From assembly GCA_017307755.1 (NCBI GenBank), contig JAFKGQ010000012.1, positions 124,001 to 188,000 of the forward strand: DNA of 64,000 nt, written 5' to 3'. Below the pieces are notes generated by a model. The model had not been told where the DNA came from and did not search any database. It saw only the letters and a program-made list of their open reading frames with translations. This document shows positions 33,843 to 44,009 of the stretch, in pieces. Source of the stretch: Chitinophagaceae bacterium. GTDB taxonomy: Bacteria > Bacteroidota > Bacteroidia > Chitinophagales > Chitinophagaceae. Position 1 is the first letter of the stretch; each line of letters begins with the position of its first letter. The position numbers and the translations under genes are program-made.

Positions 33843-34409
33843 TTAAAAAAATATAAAAAAGAGGGGTGAGTCCAGTTTTTGCAGGCGGTGGCGCATGATA
33901 TTCATTACTTTGCCTACATATCTTTCGGCAGTCCGGGGAGAGACGCCTAACTGTTCAGCCACAGATGCCAGAGGTTCGTCCATGAGTTTGTGGTGGAGGA
34001 AGACGATCCTGTAGTTTTCCGGCAGGCTTTCCGAAAAATGCATGAGAAGATCAAGCAGTTGTTTGTTATCCAGATCGAAATCTCCTGCGTCCTGCTTTTG
34101 TCCCCAGAATTTGCGGTGCAATCCGGCCTTTCTTTTTTCATTGGCCAGATGTCTGTAGATCGCATACCTTGTCATCGCAGCGAGATAAAAGGGAAGGTTT
34201 TGTATCTCAAGATGTTGGCGTTTCTGCCATAGGGCAAAAAACACGTTCTGTACGATCTCCTTGGCATCCTCGGCCGACTGAAGGCGTTTGTGTGCAATGA
34301 AGAACAACTTCTCCCAATACAAGTTATATATCTGAGTAAAAGCCTGCTCATCGCCTGCCTTAAGCCGGGAAAGCAGTTCAGTGCCGGTATCGTTAGTGTT
34401 TGGCGTCAA
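33843..34409 (-). CDS. ECF RNA polymerase sigma factor (FecI-like)
   Basis: A 188-residue sigma-70 family ECF factor and the first gene of the catabolic operon. Region 2 is visible as EQAFTQIYNLYWEKLFFIAHKRLQ and DAKEIVQNVFFALWQKRQHL (split across two helices), and region 4 as ENYRIVFLHHKLMDEPLASVA with the HTH LGVSPRTAERYV. The start appears to be TTG at 34409: the frame is closed by a TAA five codons upstream and no ATG precedes region 2. It is divergent from ccmE. Its targets should include the promoter in front of the SusC operon. Confidence 0.9.
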   Translation of the reverse strand: MTPNTNDTGTELLSRLKAGDEQAFTQIYNLYWEKLFFIAHKRLQSAEDAKEIVQNVFFALWQKRQHLEIQNLPFYLAAMTRYAIYRHLANEKRKAGLHRKFWGQKQDAGDFDLDNKQLLDLLMHFSESLPENYRIVFLHHKLMDEPLASVAEQLGVSPRTAERYVGKVMNIMRHRLQKLDSPLFFIFF

Positions 34410-34524
34410 AAAAGCAGATGGTTCTTATAAAAATATCAAAATTCCGGCGATTTCATATAAAATCCTGTGGGAAGTCTTAACATTTTATTAGGACGGTATT
34501 GCCGCACGTAAAAAGATACGAGTT

Positions 34525-34559
34525 TTTGGCCTGAGTTGATCGGAGTTGACCTAACTTTG
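34525..34559 (+). promoter_or_regulatory. Promoter of ccmE-ccmF
   Basis: TAACTTTG at 34552-34559 is a perfect TAnnTTTG box 9 bp before the ccmE ATG, and a TTTG at 34525-34528 stands 23 bp upstream as a candidate -33 box. The expected transcript has almost no leader. Confidence 0.6.
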
Positions 34560-34568
34560 CCAACTGTT

Positions 34569-34982
34569 ATGAAAAAGGTACAAATCATCATACTTGTGGC
34601 AATTGCCGTGGCTGTAGCGACCCTCATCAGCTTTATGGGTAATCTATCTACCTACGAGACTATTGCCTCCGCCAGACAGAAACCTGGTAAAACCGTCACG
34701 ATCATCGCTCACCTGGACAACAAACTGCCCATCGAGTATGACCCGGTGAAAAATCCCAACTACGTCAGTTTTCATATCACCGACACTCTGGGGGGTACGG
34801 CGAAGGTGGTTTATCATTTCGAGAAGCCCTATGATCTGGAAAAGGCAGAAAGGGTTACATTGAAAGGAAAGATGAACGGGGATGTATTTGAGATATCCCG
34901 TAAGGACGGTATCCTTTTGAAATGTCCTTCCAAATACAAGGATGATCCAAATGCGGCCAAGAAAGAACTGACTCAAAACTAA
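34569..34982 (+). CDS. ccmE: Cytochrome c maturation protein CcmE-like (haem chaperone)
   Basis: A 137-residue protein anchored by one N-terminal TM helix (QIIILVAIAVAVATLISF), with a periplasmic OB-fold that carries haem to the cytochrome c ligase. KPGKTVTIIAHLD and VSFHITDTLGG, then AERVTLKGKMNGDVFEI, follow the CcmE pattern. The classical haem-binding HxxxY near the C-terminus is not present: the equivalent end reads ILLKCPSKYKDDP, where a Cys occupies the neighbourhood, as in the CxxxY variants known from some lineages. Start is ATG 34569, fixed by the promoter box just upstream. ccmF follows after 9 bp. Confidence 0.88.
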   Translation: MKKVQIIILVAIAVAVATLISFMGNLSTYETIASARQKPGKTVTIIAHLDNKLPIEYDPVKNPNYVSFHITDTLGGTAKVVYHFEKPYDLEKAERVTLKGKMNGDVFEISRKDGILLKCPSKYKDDPNAAKKELTQN

Positions 34983-34991
34983 TGTCCCATC

Positions 34992-37487
<2,496 letters not shown>

Positions 37488-37526
37488 CGAAGCAGCTCCG
37501 ACGAAGGGCCAGATATTAGATATTCG

Positions 37527-37564
37527 GCGCAATTGAACTATATTTAGTTGAGGTTCAATTGCGC
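37527..37564. terminator. 12-bp-arm hairpin downstream of ccmF
   Basis: GCGCAATTGAAC (37527-37538) and GTTCAATTGCGC (37553-37564) are perfect inverted arms around a 14-base AT-rich loop. There is no T run after it, so it may be a factor-dependent terminator, a message-stabilising hairpin or a protein-binding dyad. It lies 40 bp after the ccmF stop and 85 bp before the next gene. Confidence 0.6.
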
Positions 37565-37649
37565 ACAATAATTTAACATTTCCAAAGGGTTACAATGGTG
37601 GTATGAGGGGTATAAATTGTGAAGGCTTTTTGTTAATTTTAAGACTATC

Positions 37650-38291
37650 ATGGCCCGCCGCACAAAAAAATACCTGCCACTGCTGACTGTCTTCGTACTC
37701 ATGATGGCGGTGCATGGTGCGTATGCGCAGGAAGATACAAGTAGCATTCCCCGTCCTGAGTTAGGTCCTTACGACACTATACCTGTGCCAGCCAAAGTAT
37801 ATGGAGGCGAATGGATGCCGGCCCATACGGAAGAATGGGTATGGGTGACGGCCAGGATGACCGCGGCTTCCCGCAGAAAGTGGGAAGAATGGACACGCTT
37901 ACGTAATGCGGTCTACGTCACTTATCCATATGCCCGCAAGGCAGGCATGATCATCAATGAAATGAATGCCAAACTGGCCCTGCTGGACAAACCCGCGGAT
38001 CGAAAGGCCTACCTGGAATCCCGGGAAAAGGAGTTAAAAAAGGAATTCTCCGACCCATTGGAGAAGCTATCCGTATATCAGGGGAAGGTGCTTATGAAGC
38101 TGATCAACCGTCAAACGGGCAACAACTGTTACAATCTTATCAAGGAATATAAAGGGGGGCTAACAGCCAGGGTTTATCAGACGGTGGCTTTTTTCTTCGG
38201 CAGTAATCTCAAGCAGCCCTACGATCCAAAGGGAGACGACAAGGTCATCGAAAGCATCGTCATGGAAGTGGAGCGGATGTATCATGGGTAG
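37650..38291 (+). CDS. DUF4294-family exported protein
   Basis: A 213-residue protein of a Bacteroidota family without known function. Residues 1-26 are a Sec signal (LPLLTVFVLMMAVHGAYA-Q). The mature part is helical and charged, with RLRNAVYVTYPYARKAG and LMKLINRQTGNNCYNLIKEYKGG as the most family-like stretches, the latter with the single mature Cys. DUF4294 proteins have no established activity. It is followed by a weak hairpin and converges with the rfaE2 operon. Confidence 0.8.
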   Translation: MARRTKKYLPLLTVFVLMMAVHGAYAQEDTSSIPRPELGPYDTIPVPAKVYGGEWMPAHTEEWVWVTARMTAASRRKWEEWTRLRNAVYVTYPYARKAGMIINEMNAKLALLDKPADRKAYLESREKELKKEFSDPLEKLSVYQGKVLMKLINRQTGNNCYNLIKEYKGGLTARVYQTVAFFFGSNLKQPYDPKGDDKVIESIVMEVERMYHG

Positions 38292-38294
38292 GGT

Positions 38295-38313
38295 TTTTGC
38301 CGGCACGGCAGAA
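38295..38313. terminator. Short hairpin between convergent genes
   Basis: An 8-bp stem with one G-T pair (TTTTGCCG against CGGCAGAA) around a 3-base loop lies in the 36-bp gap between the DUF4294 gene and rfaE2. The stretch of Ts on the left would help the minus-strand reading. It could end both transcripts but is weak. Confidence 0.35.
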
Positions 38314-38327
38314 GGTGTCTGACTGAT

Positions 38328-38819
38328 CTACAGCTTATGTATCTTCTCGATCAGGCCCGTGGTGGAAAAGCCGGGTACGATGGGATTTATCACTACTCTT
38401 CCCCCGGCTGCAATGACTTCCCTGGCGCCTACTATCTGGTCCAATGTATAATCTCCTCCTTTTACCAGCACATCCGGCTGTACGGCTTTTATCAGTTCCA
38501 GGGGGGTATCTTCATCGAACAGTATTACTGCGTCAACCATGAGCAGGGAGGCGAGGACGGTGGAGCGGGCATCCTGGGGATTGATAGGACGTTGATCGCC
38601 TTTCAGTCGGCGGGTGGATGCGTCGGAGTTCACGCCGACAATAAGAAAGTCGGCTTCTCTGGCAGCGTCGGATAAAGAAGATATATGTCCTTTGTGCAGG
38701 ATGTCAAAACATCCGTTGGTAAAAGCAATGGTCTTGCCAAGGAGCCGCCAGCGGCGTGCCTGGTGGAGGAGGACAGGAAGGTCAAGTATTTTCTGTTGAA
38801 TAATTTGTGGTTGCTTCAT
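38328..38819 (-). CDS. rfaE2: D-glycero-beta-D-manno-heptose 1-phosphate adenylyltransferase
   Basis: A 163-residue nucleotidyltransferase that makes ADP-heptose for the lipopolysaccharide core. The cytidylyltransferase-like fold is marked by TNGCFDILHKGHI (the HxGH motif), GVNSDASTRRLKGDQRPI and the final PGFSTTGLIEKI. Only the adenylyltransferase half of the HldE fusion is present; the kinase half (rfaE1) must be separate. It overlaps the flippase gene by 38 bp and is the last gene of the panC-panD-flippase-rfaE2 run. Confidence 0.92.
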   Translation of the reverse strand: MKQPQIIQQKILDLPVLLHQARRWRLLGKTIAFTNGCFDILHKGHISSLSDAAREADFLIVGVNSDASTRRLKGDQRPINPQDARSTVLASLLMVDAVILFDEDTPLELIKAVQPDVLVKGGDYTLDQIVGAREVIAAGGRVVINPIVPGFSTTGLIEKIHKL

Positions 38820-39822
38820 ATTTTCTTCTGTTTACCCTTGGTAAGAGTATAAAACTTGTCACGCCGAATACGATAAAGCTAAGTAACTGTCCGAACCAGA
38901 GGAGCCAGCCAAGCGCCTCGCCGTAGGGATTGCCTGCGACGCCATAAAAGGCGACCGTCTTCTCTACCAATAAAGCATAGGCGCCGATGCCACCCGGAGA
39001 GACGATCATACCTACGCTACCCATTGCCAGGACGCTCAATGCATCCACGATGGAGAGATGCCGGGTTTCGCTGATGGCGAAAAAGCCAAACCAGGTGCTG
39101 AGCAGATATAAGACCCAGATACTGATAGTATATACAAAGAAAAGGGGTTTATTCTTTACGCCCTTTACGCTGGTGAGCCCATGCCAGATGTTGACGGCAA
39201 TACCCTTTATCTTTTGCACCAGGTTGATATGGCCAAAGCGGCGGAGGAGGAAACGTATGATAAGGAACAACACTACCAGACCGCCGAGGAGCGCGAGGAT
39301 CTTTAGATAAGATATCTGGCCGCTGGCGTTTTGAAAAAGTGCATTGAACTTATCGGCGGTGAGGGAATGGATAACGTCGAACTGAAAGATGAGCGTCAGA
39401 CCAAATACCAGCAACAGGCAAAGGACGTCAAAAGCCCTTTCCGCCACGATAGTGCCTACCAGCTTATCTGCGGGTACTTTTTCATATCGGGCCAGAACGG
39501 TGCATTTTACCACTTCTCCCAGGCGTGGGGCGCCTACGTTAACAAAATACCCGATCATCACACCCAGGAAAAGATTGATCCGGGATGGCTTGTGACCCAA
39601 CGGTTCTATCAGCTGCCGCCAGCGAAGGGCCCTTACCCAGTGGCTTGCCAGTAAAAGAAGAAGCACGGGTACCAGCAACCAATAGTTCGCACGGTGAAGG
39701 GCATCCTTTAGCTTTACCCAGTTCTCCCGATCCATATCTTTCAGGCTCAGCCACACAAAAAACGCTGCCAATGCAGCGAAGAAAAGATATTGAACGATCG
39801 TTGCCAGGAGTTTCTTCTTCAT
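38782..39822 (-). CDS. Lysylphosphatidylglycerol-synthase-TM / UPF0104 flippase-like membrane protein
   Basis: A 346-residue protein with about eight TM helices of the family that includes the membrane domain of MprF and AglD. Family signs are HWVRALRWRQLIEPLG near residue 60, FLGVMIGYFVNVGAPRLGEVVKCTVLARYE (shown here in two parts: FLGVMIGYFVNVGAPR and LGEVVKCTVLARYE) and GSVGMIVSPGGIGAYALLVE toward the C-terminus. Relatives move lipids across membranes or take part in glycolipid assembly. No aminoacyl-transferase domain is attached. It lies 11 bp after panD. Confidence 0.85.
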   Translation of the reverse strand: MKKKLLATIVQYLFFAALAAFFVWLSLKDMDRENWVKLKDALHRANYWLLVPVLLLLLASHWVRALRWRQLIEPLGHKPSRINLFLGVMIGYFVNVGAPRLGEVVKCTVLARYEKVPADKLVGTIVAERAFDVLCLLLVFGLTLIFQFDVIHSLTADKFNALFQNASGQISYLKILALLGGLVVLFLIIRFLLRRFGHINLVQKIKGIAVNIWHGLTSVKGVKNKPLFFVYTISIWVLYLLSTWFGFFAISETRHLSIVDALSVLAMGSVGMIVSPGGIGAYALLVEKTVAFYGVAGNPYGEALGWLLWFGQLLSFIVFGVTSFILLPRVNRRKYEATTNYSTENT

Positions 39823-39833
39823 ACTGCACCAAA

Positions 39834-40178
39834 TTACAGCTTATTTCCTTCTTTTGGAAATACGATACGGGGAGTAAAACGCTTAGCTTCTTCGAAGTCC
39901 ATACGGGCGTAAGAGATAACGATAACGATGTCCCCTACTGCGCCCTGTCTGGCAGCCGGCCCGTTGAGACAGCAGGTCCCCGAGCCTCTTTTACCTTTTA
40001 TAAGATATGTCTCGATGCGTGAGCCGTTGTTGACGTTGACAATCTGAACTTTTTCGTTCTCAATCATGTTTGCGGCGTCCATCAGGTCTTCGTCCAGGGT
40101 CAGGCTTCCCACATAATTCAGATTTGCCTCCGTAATGACGGCCCGGTGTACTTTTGATTTAAGGATTTCTATGTCCAT
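39834..40178 (-). CDS. panD: Aspartate 1-decarboxylase
   Basis: Makes beta-alanine from aspartate for pantothenate. The 114-residue proenzyme cleaves itself at Gly24-Ser25 (NYVGSLTLD) to make the pyruvoyl group; KVHRAVITEANL before and NGSRIETYLIKG and GPAARQG-VGDIVIVISYA after the site are all typical. The frame is open 37 codons further upstream but the conserved protein begins MDIEILKSKVHR, so the start is 40178. It is 76 bp downstream of panC, the gene for the enzyme that consumes beta-alanine. Confidence 0.95.
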   Translation of the reverse strand: MDIEILKSKVHRAVITEANLNYVGSLTLDEDLMDAANMIENEKVQIVNVNNGSRIETYLIKGKRGSGTCCLNGPAARQGAVGDIVIVISYARMDFEEAKRFTPRIVFPKEGNKL

Positions 40179-40254
40179 AATTTCTGCAAGATAACATTTC
40201 CACCGAATGTAAGGTTCACGGTGCAGCTTAACTACACTAATGACCCCTATGGCT

Positions 40255-41070
40255 TTACAAAGGCATATTATCGATGAGGCGGATCTCACCTATAAAAGCT
40301 GCGATCAGGGCGATGGATGGACGCACCTGTGCAGGTTGAGGTTCGAGGGTGACTGGGTCGGCTACAGACACATAGTCCACCCGGAAACCATTGGACTCCA
40401 AAAAGGAAACGGTCTTTTCTATGGTCCAACCATTTTTCAGGTGGAGCAGGGATTGGTAAATGGCGGGCGCTTTTTTACGCTGATCTTCCGACAGACGCAT
40501 ATTGCGACTGCTCATGGCCAGGCCATCTTCCTCCCGGACGATGGGGCAGGGGTGCAACAGGGTGGGGAGTTCCATGATCTCCAATAGTCTGCGGATCACC
40601 ATACATTGCTGGTAGTCTTTCTGGCCCATAAAAAGATGATCGGGCCGGACGGCCTCGAGCAGCCGGCGCATTACCTGACAGACCCCCTGGAAATGTCCGG
40701 GACGGAAAGCGCCTTCCAACAGCGATTCCAACCTTCCGAGGTCATATTTCTCCAACCCTTTTACCCCTTCGGGATAAATCTCGGCCTCCTCGGGAAGGAA
40801 GAGGGCATCCGTACCCGCTTGCTCCAGCAGAAGGATATCTTTTTCTATCGTAATAGGATATTTCTGGAAATCCTTGGGGTCGTTGAACTGGGTTGGGTTG
40901 ACAAAAATGCTGCAAATAGTAGCTTTTGCGTTTTTTTTAGATATATCAATAAGTGATATATGTCCTGCGTGTAAGGCTCCCATCGTGGGGACAAAACCTA
41001 TGGACTTACCTGCCAATCGTTGTTTTTCAAGCCATCGGGAGAGGTCGGCCACTTTCTTTAATAAGATCAT
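40255..41070 (-). CDS. panC: Pantothenate synthetase
   Basis: Joins pantoate and beta-alanine with ATP to give pantothenate. The 271-residue protein has the two nucleotidyltransferase signatures VPTMGALHAGHISL and FMGQKDYQQCMVIRRL, VNPTQFNDPKDF, and the C-terminal MSSRNMRLS (KMSKS-like). It is first in a minus-strand run with panD, a flippase-like gene and rfaE2, and is divergent from the GT5-like gene, an order often seen in Bacteroidota. Confidence 0.96.
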   Translation of the reverse strand: MILLKKVADLSRWLEKQRLAGKSIGFVPTMGALHAGHISLIDISKKNAKATICSIFVNPTQFNDPKDFQKYPITIEKDILLLEQAGTDALFLPEEAEIYPEGVKGLEKYDLGRLESLLEGAFRPGHFQGVCQVMRRLLEAVRPDHLFMGQKDYQQCMVIRRLLEIMELPTLLHPCPIVREEDGLAMSSRNMRLSEDQRKKAPAIYQSLLHLKNGWTIEKTVSFLESNGFRVDYVSVADPVTLEPQPAQVRPSIALIAAFIGEIRLIDNMPL

Positions 41071-41129
41071 TTATGAGCTTTTAATGCCGTGGGGATGGGC
41101 CACAGCAACGATTTTACAATAAAATTGCG

Positions 41130-41137
41130 TACTTTTG
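41130..41137 (+). promoter_or_regulatory. -7 promoter box of the GT5-like gene
   Basis: TACTTTTG fits TAnnTTTG and would give a leader of about 70 bases before the ATG at 41213. A suitable -33 box is not obvious. Confidence 0.4.
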
Positions 41138-41212
41138 CAAACTAATTTGGGGGGATTGCCCCTCTTACAAACTGGATTTTGTTAAGGTTCGTCTCATCAA
41201 TTAATTCAAATA

Positions 41213-42025
41213 ATGCTACAAAAAAAGCGAATTTTATTTATTGCCAACGAAATGTCGCCTTATTTAGAGTTGACAGAATTTGCAGAGATAGTGAACAAAC
41301 TGGCAATTAAATCAAATGAAAGTGGGTTTGAAGTGCGTTGTATTATGCCGCGTTTTGGAGTGGTTAACGAGCGCAGGCATCGTCTTCATGAGGTAGTCCG
41401 TTTGTCGGGGATCAATGTAGCAGTAGACAATGATGATTTTCCATTACAGATCAAGGTTGCCAGTCTTCCCAATGCGCGTCTGCAGGTGTATTTCCTGGAT
41501 AATGAGGATCTTTTTAAGCGAAAGTTCATCTTTCATGACGAGCAGGAGAAGTGGTTTGAAGATAATGGCCTCCGTACCGTATTCTATTGCAAGGGCGCCC
41601 TGGAGACTGTAAAGAAGTTTGGATGGCCGCCGGACGTCATCCATTGCAGCGGCTGGATGACAGGACTTATCCCCCTGTATTTGAAGACTGTTTATAAAAA
41701 AGAGCCGGTTTTTGCCCACAGCAAGTGCATTTTTACCATTGGGCAGAACACTTTTAAGGAAAAATTAGGGAATGACTTTCTCAAATTAGCCAATATACAC
41801 GCCAACATCAAGGAAAAGGACCTGGAGCCCTATAAGGAAGCCAACAATACCGGCCTTTTCCGGGGTGGGGCCACCTATGCCGACGCCATTACCTTTGGTG
41901 CGGAAAAGGTAGACAAAAAGCTTGTGGACGAGTTTGGTAAGATCAGGGGTAAGAAAGTGCTTTCCTTTAATGCCGAATCTGACCTGAGTGATTATTTGCA
42001 ATTGTATACCGACCTGAGCAAATAA
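41213..42025 (+). CDS. Glycogen/starch synthase N-terminal domain protein (GT5-like)
   Basis: A 270-residue protein that matches only the N-terminal Rossmann domain of GT5 glycogen synthases: ILFIANEMSPYLELTEFAEIVNKL replaces the family's KxGGL start, and DVIHCSGWMTGLIPLYLKT is the equivalent of the HDW-T motif. The KxGGL glycine loop is missing (LELTEFAE instead) and there is no C-terminal nucleotide-sugar-binding domain. Such short proteins are common in Bacteroidota beside panC; whether they have transferase activity is doubtful. A hairpin straddles its stop codon. metK follows after 104 bp. Confidence 0.82.
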   Translation: MLQKKRILFIANEMSPYLELTEFAEIVNKLAIKSNESGFEVRCIMPRFGVVNERRHRLHEVVRLSGINVAVDNDDFPLQIKVASLPNARLQVYFLDNEDLFKRKFIFHDEQEKWFEDNGLRTVFYCKGALETVKKFGWPPDVIHCSGWMTGLIPLYLKTVYKKEPVFAHSKCIFTIGQNTFKEKLGNDFLKLANIHANIKEKDLEPYKEANNTGLFRGGATYADAITFGAEKVDKKLVDEFGKIRGKKVLSFNAESDLSDYLQLYTDLSK

Positions 42026-42038
42026 CTCTGTGCTCAGG
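42013..42038 (+). terminator. Hairpin straddling the GT5-like gene stop
   Basis: CCTGAGCA (42013-42020) pairs perfectly with TGCTCAGG (42031-42038), leaving a 10-base loop that contains the TAA stop. No T run follows, so it is a weak terminator at best. Confidence 0.45.
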
Positions 42039-42072
42039 CAATAATTTATGAAGAAATTACGATTCTGACATC

Positions 42073-42080
42073 TATCTTTG
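42073..42080 (+). promoter_or_regulatory. -7 promoter box of metK
   Basis: TATCTTTG is a perfect TAnnTTTG box 49 bp before the metK ATG. The leader is AT-rich and has no structure resembling a SAM riboswitch. Confidence 0.5.
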
Positions 42081-42129
42081 CGGGCATAAGAAAAACCCAT
42101 TATTTTTTTTATTAAATCTTTAAAACTAC

Positions 42130-43383
42130 ATGCCTTATTTATTTACTTCCGAGAGCGTATCTGAAGGCCATCCCGATAAAGTGGCCGACCAGATATCTGA
42201 TGCACTGATCGATCATTTCCTGGCCTTTGACCCCCAGTCAAAAGTAGCCTGTGAAACGCTGGTTACCACTGGTCAGGTGGTGCTGGCCGGTGAAGTAAAA
42301 TCTAAGGCCTATCTGGATGTACAGGACATCGCCCGTGGTGTCATCCGCAAGATCGGGTACACCAAGAGTGAATATATGTTCGAAGCCAACTCCTGTGGTA
42401 TCTTCTCCGCCATTCATGAACAATCTTCCGATATCAACCAGGGTGTTGACAGGAAGAAAAAGGAAGAACAGGGGGCGGGCGACCAGGGGATGATGTTTGG
42501 TTATGCCAGCAACGAGACGGAGGATTATATGCCTCTGGCATTAGACCTGGCCCATAAGATCCTGTTGGAACTGGCTGCCCTGAGAAGAGAGAACAAACAG
42601 ATCAAATATCTCCGCCCCGACGCAAAAAGCCAGGTCACCCTGGAATATGACGATAATAACAAACCTGTGAGGATCGATGCTATCGTGGTTTCTACCCAGC
42701 ATGATGATTTTGATACGGAAGCCAAGATGGCGGCAAAAATCAAGAAGGATATCGTCGAGATACTGATCCCCCGTGTAAAGGCAAAATACAAGAAATACGC
42801 CCGTCTGTTCAACGACCAGATCAAGTACCATATCAACCCCACCGGCAAGTTCGTCATCGGCGGTCCTCATGGGGACACCGGTCTTACAGGTCGTAAGATC
42901 ATCGTGGATACCTACGGTGGCAAGGGGGCGCATGGAGGCGGCGCTTTTAGCGGGAAAGACCCTTCCAAGGTAGACCGCTCAGCCGCCTATGCCACGCGTC
43001 ATATCGCCAAGAACCTGGTGGCAGCCGGCGTAGCCGACGAGATCCTGGTACAGGTGTCCTATGCTATCGGCGTAGCCCAGCCCACCAGCATCAACGTAAA
43101 TACATATGGTACGGCCAAGGTCAAGCTGACGGACGGCCAGATCGCTAAAAAAGTGATGGAGCTGTTCGATATGCGTCCTTACTTTATCGAAACCCGTTTG
43201 AAGCTGCGCAATCCCATTTACAGCGAGACGGCTGCCTATGGTCATATGGGCCGTAAGCCTGAGCTGGTGGAAAAGACCTTTGTCTCTCCTGACGGCAAGG
43301 AAGTAAAGAGGAAAGTCGAGCTGTTCACCTGGGAAAAACTGGATTATGTTCCCAAGGTGAAGAAAGCCTTTGGCCTCAAATAA
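42130..43383 (+). CDS. metK: S-adenosylmethionine synthetase
   Basis: Makes S-adenosylmethionine from methionine and ATP. The 417-residue protein is full length with SEGHPDKVADQISDA at the N-terminus, the GAGDQGMMFGYA hexapeptide region, GGPHGDTGLTGRKIIVDTYGG (in two adjacent motifs, GGPHGDTGLTG and RKIIVDTYGG) and GGGAFSGKDPSKVDRSAAY. It has its own TAnnTTTG box and ends in a strong terminator at 43402-43427, so it is probably a single-gene unit, although the next gene starts 3 bp after that terminator. Confidence 0.97.
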   Translation: MPYLFTSESVSEGHPDKVADQISDALIDHFLAFDPQSKVACETLVTTGQVVLAGEVKSKAYLDVQDIARGVIRKIGYTKSEYMFEANSCGIFSAIHEQSSDINQGVDRKKKEEQGAGDQGMMFGYASNETEDYMPLALDLAHKILLELAALRRENKQIKYLRPDAKSQVTLEYDDNNKPVRIDAIVVSTQHDDFDTEAKMAAKIKKDIVEILIPRVKAKYKKYARLFNDQIKYHINPTGKFVIGGPHGDTGLTGRKIIVDTYGGKGAHGGGAFSGKDPSKVDRSAAYATRHIAKNLVAAGVADEILVQVSYAIGVAQPTSINVNTYGTAKVKLTDGQIAKKVMELFDMRPYFIETRLKLRNPIYSETAAYGHMGRKPELVEKTFVSPDGKEVKRKVELFTWEKLDYVPKVKKAFGLK

Positions 43384-43401
43384 TTTTAAACAACTAAAAG
43401 C

Positions 43402-43427
43402 AAAACCTCCCTACTGGGAGGTTTTTT
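43402..43427 (+). terminator. Rho-independent terminator of metK
   Basis: AAAACCTCCC (43402-43411), loop TACT, and GGGAGGTTTTTT (43416-43427) form a textbook terminator. It ends only 3 bp before the ATG of the NUDIX gene at 43431, so it also occupies that gene's whole translation-initiation region. Confidence 0.88.
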
Positions 43428-43430
43428 GTT

Positions 43431-44009
43431 ATGACAGATAATCCCTGGAAAATACTTTCCCAACGAGAGGTCTACGACAATAAGTGGATCGGTCTGACGG
43501 AATACGATGTCATCAACCCGGGAGGGGGTAAGGGCATCTATGGCAAAATCCATTTTAAAAACCTTGCCATCGGCATTCTACCGCTGGACGAAGATTTGAA
43601 TACCTGGCTGGTGGGTCAATACCGCTTCCCCCTGGACCAGTATAGCTGGGAGATACCGGAAGGCGGGGGAGATCTTGCCATTCCACCTGTGGAATCGGCC
43701 CAACGGGAGCTGCTGGAAGAGACTGGTCTGGTAGCAAAAGAGTGGACGCCTCTTATCGAGCTGCATCTTTCCAATTCCGTCAGCGATGAGAAAGCCATTA
43801 TTTTTTTGGCCCGGCAGTTGGAGCAACGAGAGCCTGAGCCTGAGGAAACAGAACAACTGGTGGTGCGCAAAGTACCGTTTGCGGAGGCCTATCGCATGGT
43901 GGAAGAAGGGGTTATCACGGACTCCATGTCTGTCGCAGCCATTTTGAAAGTAAAAATCATGTTGAATGAAGCAATCATCCCTCATCATCGGCCGGCAGCC
44001 TCTCGTTGA
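43431..44009 (+). CDS. NUDIX hydrolase (ADP-ribose pyrophosphatase-like)
   Basis: A 192-residue hydrolase. After the N-terminal strand-rich region (NKWIGLTEYDVINPGGGKG, LVGQYRFPLDQYSWEIPEGGG) the NUDIX box ends in AQRELLEETGLVA with the catalytic Glu residues intact. This branch typically cleaves ADP-ribose or other sugar nucleotides. The ATG lies 3 bp after the metK terminator, and the gene overlaps rlmB by 44 bp, so the two share a message. No promoter is visible that would escape the terminator hairpin. Confidence 0.87.
   Translation: MTDNPWKILSQREVYDNKWIGLTEYDVINPGGGKGIYGKIHFKNLAIGILPLDEDLNTWLVGQYRFPLDQYSWEIPEGGGDLAIPPVESAQRELLEETGLVAKEWTPLIELHLSNSVSDEKAIIFLARQLEQREPEPEETEQLVVRKVPFAEAYRMVEEGVITDSMSVAAILKVKIMLNEAIIPHHRPAASR

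Noticed and set aside
40179..40289. 37-codon N-terminal extension of panD
   Set aside because: PanD proteins begin directly at the KVHR block; the extension runs into panC and has no conservation.
42026..42129. Possible SAM riboswitch in front of metK
   Set aside because: The leader is AT-rich and has none of the paired elements or conserved cores of known SAM riboswitches.
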